From NCBI RefSeq assembly GCF_014635865.1, contig NZ_BMDQ01000003.1, forward strand, positions 1 through 64,000: a stretch of 64,000 nucleotides of DNA. The letters are read 5' to 3'. This DNA is from Winogradskyella haliclonae (lineage in GTDB: Bacteria > Bacteroidota > Bacteroidia > Flavobacteriales > Flavobacteriaceae). Shown in pieces: positions 8,986 to 16,170 of this stretch; positions within the stretch are counted from its first letter, which is position 1, and the number at the start of each line of letters is the position of its first letter. Both the position numbers and the translations under genes were made by a program. The notes under the pieces are model-generated. The model worked only from the letters and a program-made list of their open reading frames with translations, was not told the origin of the DNA and made no database searches.

Positions 8986-9891
8986 TTAAAACTCAAAGAT
9001 TTTCCCATCATCGGCTAACTCGACATGACTAAAAACTGTTTCAGCTTCGGTTTTAAATAGTGAGATATCGTCGTAACGTGTTGAGTAATGCCCTAATATT
9101 AACTTTCCTGCATTGGCTTTTTTTGCAATGGTAGCTGCTTGTATCGCAGAACTATGTTTTGTCTTCTCACAAAGATTTGCATTCTTTTCTAAAAATGTAG
9201 ATTCATGATACAATACATCTACACCTTTAATTAAGGGAATTTTGGCTTCGTCATAAGCAGTGTCACTACAAAACGCATAACTCTTAGGTTTAGGTGGTGG
9301 CAATGTAACCGCATCATTTTTTACAAGCTTTCCCTTATTGTTTTCAACATCAAAACCTTGCTTTAGCTTTCTATAATAAGCTTGATTAATATCTTCGTTG
9401 CGTACAGCATTCATATCTAACTTACGTTCTCCTTCTTTTTCTTTAAACAAAAATCCGTTGGTATAGACACGATGCTGAAGCGGAATAGTGTAGACTTCAA
9501 CCTTATCGTCTTCAAAAATTAATTCAGAGTCTTTGGAAGTTAATTCATGGAATATTAATTGGTAATTGGTCCATGAATCCGAAAGCTTCATTTGAAGTGT
9601 AATCACTTCTTTTAATCCTTTAGGGCCATATATATGTAGGTCAACTTCTCTAGTCAATAATCTAAACGTAGAAATAAGTCCTACCAAGCCAAAATAATGG
9701 TCTCCATGCAAGTGCGAAATAAAGATATGCTTGATTCTTGAGAACTTAATTTTGTTCTTTCTGAGTTGCACTTGCGTACCTTCTCCACAGTCTATTAAAA
9801 AAAGGTGATTATTTATTTCTAGTACTTGAGATGTCGGGTTTGTAAAAGTACGAGGTGTAGCACTGTAGCAGCCTAGAATATTTAATTTCAT
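8986..9891 (-). CDS. rnz: Ribonuclease Z
   Basis: 301 residues. A metallo-beta-lactamase-fold endonuclease that matures tRNA 3' ends. The zinc motif HLHGDH lies at ~60-65, with further ligands in CSDTAYDE, YHESTF and the GHYSTRY motif near the C-terminus. The extra arm typical of the long-arm bacterial form is present in the middle (~150-215). It starts one base after the upstream STAS-like gene, making it the last gene of the pyrR-pyrB-STAS-rnz operon. Confidence 0.96.
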   Translation of the reverse strand: MKLNILGCYSATPRTFTNPTSQVLEINNHLFLIDCGEGTQVQLRKNKIKFSRIKHIFISHLHGDHYFGLVGLISTFRLLTREVDLHIYGPKGLKEVITLQMKLSDSWTNYQLIFHELTSKDSELIFEDDKVEVYTIPLQHRVYTNGFLFKEKEGERKLDMNAVRNEDINQAYYRKLKQGFDVENNKGKLVKNDAVTLPPPKPKSYAFCSDTAYDEAKIPLIKGVDVLYHESTFLEKNANLCEKTKHSSAIQAATIAKKANAGKLILGHYSTRYDDISLFKTEAETVFSHVELADDGKIFEF

Positions 9892-9892
9892 A

Positions 9893-10225
9893 TCAGAATC
9901 CTAAATCGCGCTCTATATCTTCCATCTCTATAATATCATAAGCCTCTTGCATTGTTGGCACCACACAAATTTCGTCTGGCATCTCATCCAAATCTACTTT
10001 TTCTGATACAACAACAAAAGATTTCTTGTCAGCTCTATGTCTATTACTTACCCTGATAAACTCTATGATGTCTTCAAGCGTAATACTATCTAAACTAGAG
10101 AGATTAACAATAATATGGTCATTTTTATACGTATCGTAAACTTGCTCAATATTGTTCACTAATGTCTTTACAGATGCCTTCTCCTGCGTAATAATGGTAA
10201 TATTACCGTCTTTATCAAAAATCAT
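9893..10225 (-). CDS. STAS-like small protein upstream of ribonuclease Z
   Basis: 110 residues. The strand-helix pattern (ITIITQEKAS, HIIVNLSSLDSITLEDIIEFIRVSNRHR, SFVVVSEKVD) resembles a STAS / anti-sigma-factor-antagonist fold, though the conserved phosphorylatable serine motif of SpoIIAA is not evident. Its place between pyrB and rnz with 5-base and 1-base gaps suggests translational coupling. In related genomes a protein of this type commonly sits beside rnz and has sometimes been labelled as ribonuclease Z by propagation. It has no nuclease motif. Confidence 0.75.
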   Translation of the reverse strand: MIFDKDGNITIITQEKASVKTLVNNIEQVYDTYKNDHIIVNLSSLDSITLEDIIEFIRVSNRHRADKKSFVVVSEKVDLDEMPDEICVVPTMQEAYDIIEMEDIERDLGF

Positions 10226-10230
10226 ATCCG

Positions 10231-11157
10231 CTATTTTATTTTTGAAGCTAAAAGATAAATAACTGCCATCCTAATTGCAACTCCATTTTCAACTTGATTC
10301 AAAATAATAGATTGGTCAGAGTCAGCGACATCACTGGTAATCTCTACTCCGCGGTTTATTGGACCTGGATGCATGATGGTAATTTCCTTATCTAAACTGT
10401 CTAATAATGCTTTATTAACTCCGTATTGTTGTGCATACTCTCGTGTTGAAGGAAAATAACTAATATCCATACGCTCATTTTGGACACGAAGCATATTGGC
10501 TACATCGCACCAATTTAATGCTTGACGTAGGTTCGTTTCTACCTTAACACCTAAGTCTTTAATATACTTAGGCAGTAAGGTTTTAGGGCCACAAACCATG
10601 ACATTGGCGCCTTGAAGCTTTAAAGCATATATATTGGACAAGGCAACTCGGCTATGCAAAATATCTCCAACAATAACCACATTTTTCCCTTTTACGCTTC
10701 CTAATGATTCTCTAATAGAATACGAATCTAATAAGGCTTGTGTAGGGTGTTCATGAGCGCCATCGCCGGCATTAACAATACTGGCATCTATATGTTTTGA
10801 CAAAAATACACCTGCTCCAGGACTTGGGTGACGCATCACTACCATATCTACTTTCATAGATAGAATATTGTTTACCGTATCGATAAGTGTTTCTCCTTTT
10901 TTTACTGAGGATTGACTTGCTGAAAAATTTATAACGTCAGCAGAAAGTCTTTTTTCAGCCAACTCAAAAGAGAGCTTAGTCCTGGTTGAATTTTCAAAAA
11001 ATAAATTAGCAATGGTAATATCTCTAAGTGACGGTACTTTTTTAATTGGACGATTAATGACCTCTTTAAATTGATCAGCAGTTTCAAAAATAAGTTGAAT
11101 ATCCGATTCAGTCAGATACTTAATTCCTAGTAAGTGATTGACACTTAATTGACTCAT
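10231..11157 (-). CDS. pyrB: Aspartate carbamoyltransferase catalytic subunit
   Basis: 308 residues, full length. It condenses carbamoyl phosphate and aspartate in the second step of pyrimidine synthesis. The carbamoyl-phosphate loop FENSTRTKLSFE (~53-64), the region around VMRHPSPGA, the HEHPTQALLD signature (~136-145) and HPGPINRGVEI (~267-277) are all intact. No pyrI regulatory subunit is adjacent. It follows pyrR by 4 bases in the same operon. Confidence 0.97.
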   Translation of the reverse strand: MSQLSVNHLLGIKYLTESDIQLIFETADQFKEVINRPIKKVPSLRDITIANLFFENSTRTKLSFELAEKRLSADVINFSASQSSVKKGETLIDTVNNILSMKVDMVVMRHPSPGAGVFLSKHIDASIVNAGDGAHEHPTQALLDSYSIRESLGSVKGKNVVIVGDILHSRVALSNIYALKLQGANVMVCGPKTLLPKYIKDLGVKVETNLRQALNWCDVANMLRVQNERMDISYFPSTREYAQQYGVNKALLDSLDKEITIMHPGPINRGVEITSDVADSDQSIILNQVENGVAIRMAVIYLLASKIK

Positions 11158-11161
11158 GCTA

Positions 11162-11701
11162 TTATTTATTTATTAAGTAAACGGCATCTTCGCCTTCGTT
11201 TTCTTGCCAGTTTACTATAACTTTTTCTTTATTTATCGCATCTACTTGTCTTCCTCTATAATCTGGTTGAATAGGTAGATGGCGACTAAAACGTCTGTCG
11301 ATAAGGGTTAATAATTCTATATGGTTTGGTCGCCCAAAAGATTGAATTGCGGTTAATGCTGCACGAATACTACGTCCTGTATATAAGACATCATCTACAA
11401 ATACAACACCCTTATCCTCGACAATAAAATCTATAGCTGTCGTATTTGCTTCAAGAGGTTTTTCACCTCGGCGAAAATCGTCTCTAAAAAACGTAATATC
11501 TAAGTGACCATATTTAAGGTCTTTTACTTTATAATCTTCTTTTAGAATTTTTGCTAAACGGTCTGCCAAAAATTTACCTCTTGGTTGCAATCCTATGAGT
11601 ACAGTATTAGAAAAGTCGTTGTGATTTTCAATAAGTTGACAAGCCAATCGGTGAAGGATTATGTTTACTTCTTTAGAATTAAGTAATACTTTTTGACTCA
11701 T
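11162..11701 (-). CDS. pyrR: PyrR bifunctional pyrimidine regulator / uracil phosphoribosyltransferase
   Basis: 179 residues. The PRPP-binding signature VVFVDDVLYTGRSIRAAL is at ~100-117, and LIDRRFSRHLPIQPDYRGR matches the PyrR-specific C-terminal part rather than plain Upp. In Firmicutes PyrR binds pyr mRNA leaders; whether it regulates here is inference. It is first gene of the operon, preceded by a full consensus promoter and a short leader that can fold a small hairpin (see findings). Confidence 0.95.
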   Translation of the reverse strand: MSQKVLLNSKEVNIILHRLACQLIENHNDFSNTVLIGLQPRGKFLADRLAKILKEDYKVKDLKYGHLDITFFRDDFRRGEKPLEANTTAIDFIVEDKGVVFVDDVLYTGRSIRAALTAIQSFGRPNHIELLTLIDRRFSRHLPIQPDYRGRQVDAINKEKVIVNWQENEGEDAVYLINK

Positions 11702-11726
11702 ATAACTTCCAAACGCATTTGGTTGG

Positions 11727-11757
11727 CAAAGTTAATGTAAATAATTAGAGTATCAAA
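11727..11757 (-). promoter_or_regulatory. Consensus Bacteroidetes promoter of the pyrR-pyrB operon
   Basis: On the minus strand, TTTG, 19 bases, then TAACTTTG: an exact match to the TTTG-N19-TAnnTTTG form. The -7 box ends 25 bases before the pyrR ATG. Confidence 0.85.
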
Positions 11758-11771
11758 TTTAAGAATAGTGA

Positions 11772-11804
11772 TAAAAAAAGCCTCTCATTTCTGAGAGGCT
11801 TTTA
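11772..11804 (-). terminator. Intrinsic terminator of rpsA
   Basis: Perfect ten-base-pair stem AAGCCTCTCA / TGAGAGGCTT with a four-base loop, followed on the minus strand by a T-run. It lies 24 bases past the rpsA stop and upstream of the pyrR promoter. Confidence 0.92.
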
Positions 11805-11827
11805 AATATTATAAATATCTGGAAGAA

Positions 11828-13669
11828 TTACTTCTTACCATCCATCTTATCTTTAAGCGCTTGTAATGCATCATTAGCATCACCTAAAGTAGGCTTAGCT
11901 TCTGCTGCTTGTGCTTCTGCTTTACGTACAGCTTGCTTTACAATCTTAGCTTCTTCTTCTCTAAATACAGCAGTATGAGATGCTACAACTCTCTTGAATT
12001 CTTTATTAAATTCAATGATTTTGAATTCTGCTTCTTCACCTTTCTTTAATTTAGAACCGTCTTCTTTTTCTAAGTGACGTTGCGGAACAAATGCTACGAT
12101 ATCTTCATTAAACTCAATAGTTGCACCTTTATCAACGATTTCTGAAATCGCTGCTTTGTGTACAGACTCTAAAGCAAACTCAGTTTCATACTTATCCCAA
12201 GGATTTTCAGTAGTTTGTTTATGACCTAGAGATAACTTACGTCCTTCTACGTCTAACTCTAACACAACTACATCTAACTTGTCACCTACATTACAGAACT
12301 CAGATGGGTGCTTCACTTTCTTAGTCCAAGATAAATCAGAGATGTAAATTAATCCATCAATACCTTCTTCTAACTCTACAAATACACCAAAGTTTGTAAA
12401 GTTACGTACAATACCTGTATGCTTAGAACCAACTGGGTACTTGCTTGTGATATCAGTCCATGGGTCTGGTGTTAATTGCTTAATACCAAGAGACATTTTG
12501 CGATCTTCTCTATCTAAAGTTAAAATAACTGCATCAATCTCATCGCCAACAGATACGAAATCTTGAGCTGATCTTAAATGCGTTGACCAAGACATTTCTG
12601 ATACGTGAACTAATCCTTCAACACCTTCAGCTACTTCGATAAATGCACCGTAATCAGCAATTACAACAACTTTACCTTTTACTTTATCTCCAACTTTTAC
12701 ATCTTCAGCTAAAGCTTCCCAAGGATGCTTAGATAATTGCTTAAGACCTAATTGAATTCTTGATTTATTTTCATCAAAGTCAAGGATAACAACATTTAAT
12801 TTCTGATCAAGTTCAACAATCTCATTTGGATGATTGATACGAGACCAAGAAAGATCAGTGATATGAACTAAACCATCTACACCACCAAGATCAATAAACA
12901 CACCATAAGACGTGATGTTTTTAACAACACCTTCTAATACTTGTCCTTTTTCTAATTGGCCAATGATTTCTTTCTTCTGTTCTTCAATATCTGCTTCGAT
13001 AAGTGCTTTATGAGAAACAACAATGTTTTTAAATTCGTGGTTGATTTTTACAACTTTAAATTCCATTGTTTTGTTTACATACTGATCGTAATCTCTAATA
13101 GGTTTTACATCGATTTGAGAACCTGGTAAGAACGCTTCAATACCAAATACATCTACAATCATTCCACCTTTAGTTCTGCATTTTACAAAACCATTTACGA
13201 TTTCGCCAGTATCGTGCGCATTGTTTACACGATCCCATGCTTTGATAACACGTGCTTTTCTGTGAGATAATACTAATTGTCCTGTTGCATCTTCGCGAAC
13301 ATCAATTAATACTTCAACCTTATCACCTACTGCTAAGTTAGGGTTGTAACGGAACTCGTTAAGAGAAATTACACCTTCAGACTTTGCATTAATGTCAATA
13401 ATTGCATCACGGTCTGTAATTGTAATTACAGTACCTTCTACAACTTGATCATCTAAAGTATCAACAAAGTTTTCAGATACTAACTTCTCGAATTCTTCAA
13501 GTTTAGTGTCTTCTACTTGCTCAATACCTTCTTCGTAATTGTGCCAATCAAACTCTTTTAAGAATTTTTCAGGGTTTGCCTGCGCTTCAGATACTACAGG
13601 TGCTTGGGTTGCTTTTGCTTCAGTTGCTTCTACTACTACTTCTGCTTCTTTTGTTTTGTTTTCAGCCAT
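11828..13669 (-). CDS. rpsA: 30S ribosomal protein S1
   Basis: 613 residues. Six S1 RNA-binding repeats are visible after an acidic N-terminal extension (~1-70): roughly 75-142, 159-225, 242-310, 327-397, 414-483 and 500-568. The central repeats carry the clear G-x-V-x-x-I-T-x-Y-G-x-F-V/I pattern. S1 brings mRNA to the 30S subunit, and in Bacteroidetes, with poor Shine-Dalgarno use, it may matter especially for leader recognition. The C-terminus is an alanine-rich charged tail. It is transcribed alone, with its own promoter, long leader and terminator. Confidence 0.97.
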   Translation of the reverse strand: MAENKTKEAEVVVEATEAKATQAPVVSEAQANPEKFLKEFDWHNYEEGIEQVEDTKLEEFEKLVSENFVDTLDDQVVEGTVITITDRDAIIDINAKSEGVISLNEFRYNPNLAVGDKVEVLIDVREDATGQLVLSHRKARVIKAWDRVNNAHDTGEIVNGFVKCRTKGGMIVDVFGIEAFLPGSQIDVKPIRDYDQYVNKTMEFKVVKINHEFKNIVVSHKALIEADIEEQKKEIIGQLEKGQVLEGVVKNITSYGVFIDLGGVDGLVHITDLSWSRINHPNEIVELDQKLNVVILDFDENKSRIQLGLKQLSKHPWEALAEDVKVGDKVKGKVVVIADYGAFIEVAEGVEGLVHVSEMSWSTHLRSAQDFVSVGDEIDAVILTLDREDRKMSLGIKQLTPDPWTDITSKYPVGSKHTGIVRNFTNFGVFVELEEGIDGLIYISDLSWTKKVKHPSEFCNVGDKLDVVVLELDVEGRKLSLGHKQTTENPWDKYETEFALESVHKAAISEIVDKGATIEFNEDIVAFVPQRHLEKEDGSKLKKGEEAEFKIIEFNKEFKRVVASHTAVFREEEAKIVKQAVRKAEAQAAEAKPTLGDANDALQALKDKMDGKK

Positions 13670-13784
13670 TGCTGATAAAAATTTGTATTCTGTACGGTTC
13701 GAAAGTTAGGGAGAAACTATACAGAAGTTATTAGTTAAAAATTTATAATTCCTTTTCAGCTTTCTAAAACTCCTTGAAAAGGAG
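13670..13784 (-). promoter_or_regulatory. Structured 5' leader of rpsA
   Basis: About 114 bases separate the predicted start of transcription from the rpsA ATG, long for this genome. Near its 5' end the leader folds CTCCTT-TTC-AAGGAG. Further down, TTCTGTA and TACAGAA pair around a ~24-base interior. This suggests translational feedback by S1, as known for rpsA in enterobacteria, but no homology to that leader is claimed. Confidence 0.45.
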
Positions 13785-13786
13785 CG

Positions 13787-13818
13787 CAAAAATACTATTA
13801 AATCTTAATAAAACCAAA
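13787..13818 (-). promoter_or_regulatory. Consensus Bacteroidetes promoter of rpsA
   Basis: Minus strand TTTG, 20 bases, TATTTTTG. Both boxes match the consensus, one base longer than the ideal spacing. Confidence 0.75.
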
Positions 13819-13942
13819 CATAAAAACACATGACAAATTCTTGCTAAAGAACTGAATACCATAATGATTAATATAAACTTAATTTTTGGCACATAAATTG
13901 GTATATTTACTATAGTATTAACACTTAAACATTATAACACTT

Positions 13943-14320
13943 ATGTACAGAGCTAAATATCAAGCTGTATTAGACTTAGGAGAAGAACTAAACATCAAAG
14001 ACGGAAAAGTGGAAGAAGCTGCAGATAAACTCAAAGTTTGGGGAACAGCAAACACTCCATATGAAAAAGACGCATTGTGGAATAAAATTAAAGAGATTGG
14101 TGGTGAAAACCCATCAGATATCATGGCAGATATTAAAGTTGCTGATGATTCTGTTTATGCAAGACACACTGTAGCCTCTGGAGAAACTTTAGGAGGAATT
14201 GCAAAACATTATTATGGTGACGTAATGAAGTATAAAGATATATTTGCTGCAAATACTGATATTCTTAAAAATCCAGATGTCATTCATCCAAATCAAGAGT
14301 TAATTATTCCAAACTTATAA
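13943..14320 (+). CDS. LysM-domain protein resembling the potassium-binding protein Kbp/YgaU
   Basis: 125 residues, no signal peptide, so probably cytoplasmic. Residues ~75-124 are a LysM domain (ARHTVASGETLGGIAKHYYG, then YKDIFAANTDILKNPDVIHP) that closely follows the LysM half of E. coli Kbp (YgaU). The N-terminal ~65 residues are helical and charged and replace the BON domain that Kbp has. Whether it binds K+ or peptidoglycan is unknown; absence of export makes peptidoglycan binding unlikely. It is a single gene ending at a bidirectional terminator. Confidence 0.85.
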   Translation: MYRAKYQAVLDLGEELNIKDGKVEEAADKLKVWGTANTPYEKDALWNKIKEIGGENPSDIMADIKVADDSVYARHTVASGETLGGIAKHYYGDVMKYKDIFAANTDILKNPDVIHPNQELIIPNL

Positions 14321-14335
14321 GGAAATAATTATTAC

Positions 14336-14367
14336 AAAAAAAAGCGACCATTAGGTTGCTTTTTTTA
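14336..14367. terminator. Bidirectional terminator between the LysM gene and cmk
   Basis: Stem AAAAAAGCGACC / GGTTGCTTTTTT with loop ATTA serves both convergent genes. Its distal end overlaps the stop codon of cmk. Confidence 0.9.
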
Positions 14368-15054
14368 TGCTAATTTTTCTTCAACCAACTGCCTAATTGC
14401 TTCAAGCTGTTCTTCTATAGTCATGGCAGAATTATCAAACTCAACGGCGTCTTCTGCTTTTATAAGAGGAGAATCTTCTCTTGTTGAATCTATTTCATCA
14501 CGAGTTATCACATTCTGTAACACCTCATCATAGCTTAAGTTGTGACCTCTTTCTAACAACTCTTTGTAACGTCTAGTAGCACGTTTCTCTGCAGAGGCAG
14601 TCATAAATATTTTAAGTTCGGCATCAGGAAAAACGACGGTTGCTATATCACGACCATCCATAACAATACCTTTATCTCTTCCCATTAATTGTTGCTGCTG
14701 CACTAACTTTCTCCTGACTTCAGATATTTCAGCAATATGACTAACGTGTTGCGATACTTTAAGAGTTCTAATCTCAGATTCTATATTTAGGCCATTCAAA
14801 TACACTTCTGCAAAACCTAAATCTGAATTAAATTTAAAAGTAATGTGGATGTTCTCCAGTTCTAAAATTAAACCTTCTCTATCTATAGTCTTTGTTTCAG
14901 AAACAAAACCATTTTTTAAAGCAAAATAAGTCACAGCTCTATACATAGCGCCAGTATCAACATATATATAGCCTAACTCTTTAGCTAATAGTTTTGCAAC
15001 TGTGCTTTTCCCTGTGGAAGAAAATCCATCTATGGCAATGACAATCTTACTCAT
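14365..15054 (-). CDS. cmk: Cytidylate kinase
   Basis: 229 residues. It phosphorylates CMP and dCMP. The P-loop is at ~9-17 (GFSSTGKST), followed by the YVDTGAMYRA motif (~31-40), the NMP-binding insert ending in MDGRDIATVVFP, and the lid region with RATRRYKEL. Length and order are normal for the long bacterial form. Its start overlaps the porQ stop by four bases (ATGA), so the two are translationally coupled, an arrangement I know from other Flavobacteria. Confidence 0.96.
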   Translation of the reverse strand: MSKIVIAIDGFSSTGKSTVAKLLAKELGYIYVDTGAMYRAVTYFALKNGFVSETKTIDREGLILELENIHITFKFNSDLGFAEVYLNGLNIESEIRTLKVSQHVSHIAEISEVRRKLVQQQQLMGRDKGIVMDGRDIATVVFPDAELKIFMTASAEKRATRRYKELLERGHNLSYDEVLQNVITRDEIDSTREDSPLIKAEDAVEFDNSAMTIEEQLEAIRQLVEEKLA

Positions 15055-16073
15055 CTATTCAAATCAATTTGAAGTCCAAAAAAGCTCGTATTAGCTGAAC
15101 CTGTATATCTGGCATGTGTGTAACTAAACTTCATTTTATTAATCTTAAGTCCTAATCCAAAAGACAAACCAGAAAAATTACGTTGATCTACAATTCTTAA
15201 TTCTTCCGCACGCCTAAAGTTATAACCTAATCTTATATTAAACCCTTTATCTGGCCATAATTCTGCGCCTAATATCAAATGACGAAGCGCATTATTAAAA
15301 AACCCTACTTTTTCTTCGGTAAGATTTCCACTTAAATCTGTAGTAGCTCTAGCTGGATTAGAAACACCAATTGGCCATTCTTGCAAATTCTCCATGGTTA
15401 AATGCCAACGCAACGGAATGTACTCTAAAGTTTGAGACATTCCAAAATTAACTTCAAAAGGTAAGCGCTCATTTAAACCCGCATAGGTTTTGAACTGTGT
15501 TCCAAAGTTTCTAACAGTGAGCGCCGCATGAAAATCTAAATCTTCATTGATATACATCACGCCAAGGTCTAATGCACCTCCAATAGAATTATATTGCTCT
15601 AATTGAGATGTTATAACTTTTGCATTAGCGCCAACATAAAAATCTGTGAAAGGTATATTGTAATTATAACCAAATGAAAGTGCTACTTCATTGCCACTAA
15701 AAGAACCCGTAGAAACACCATTTAAATCATAGCCATCAAACTGGCCATAGTTAATATAAGTAACCCCAAAATGAAAAGTTTGCACTCGCCTATCCCAAGT
15801 ATAAGCATAGGCTGCGGTACCATATGTAATGCCGCCTAAATAACTTGAAAAATTTAGTGCAGCTTGATTATGCATATCGCTGTTTATTGAAGCTGGATTA
15901 TATAAAGCTTCCGTGACATCTTTATCGAAATTAGTAATGATTTTACCACCAAGAGCTGCTTGACGTGGAGAAGACACTAAGTTGAGGAATTGGTATGTTG
16001 ACTCACCTCCCAATTGGGCGTAAGTAACAGTAGCACAACAAATAAAAAGTAGAGTTGTAATCCTCTTAGTCAT
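15051..16073 (-). CDS. porQ: Type IX secretion system protein PorQ
   Basis: 340 residues from the ATG at 16073 (MTKRITTLLFICC signal, cleavage near TYAQ). The upstream in-frame TTG at 16082 falls inside a probable -7 box, so it is not preferred. The body is outer-membrane beta-barrel of the PorV/PorQ/FadL-like kind, starting GGESTYQFLNLVSSPRQAALGG, the conserved opening of PorQ. In known systems PorQ belongs to the attachment complex with PorU, PorV and PorZ that processes secreted C-terminal domains, which matches the cargo-type protein at the start of the window. Confidence 0.88.
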   Translation of the reverse strand: MTKRITTLLFICCATVTYAQLGGESTYQFLNLVSSPRQAALGGKIITNFDKDVTEALYNPASINSDMHNQAALNFSSYLGGITYGTAAYAYTWDRRVQTFHFGVTYINYGQFDGYDLNGVSTGSFSGNEVALSFGYNYNIPFTDFYVGANAKVITSQLEQYNSIGGALDLGVMYINEDLDFHAALTVRNFGTQFKTYAGLNERLPFEVNFGMSQTLEYIPLRWHLTMENLQEWPIGVSNPARATTDLSGNLTEEKVGFFNNALRHLILGAELWPDKGFNIRLGYNFRRAEELRIVDQRNFSGLSFGLGLKINKMKFSYTHARYTGSANTSFFGLQIDLNR

Positions 16074-16136
16074 AGCTTGCAAAATAACTAAATCTATCTT
16101 AGAACGCAGTTCTAATTCTTTTATTTTTTGAAAAGC

Positions 16137-16164
16137 AAAAACCTCAATATTTCTATTGAGGTTT
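16137..16164 (-). terminator. Intrinsic terminator of lon
   Basis: Perfect stem AAAACCTCAATA / TATTGAGGTTTT with loop of four, directly after the lon stop on the minus strand. Confidence 0.9.
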
Positions 16165-16170
16165 TGTGTT

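Noticed and set aside
13885..13909. TTTG and TATATTTA as the promoter of the LysM gene
   Set aside because: Spacing is only 13 bases, far below the 19-20 found at pyrR and rpsA.
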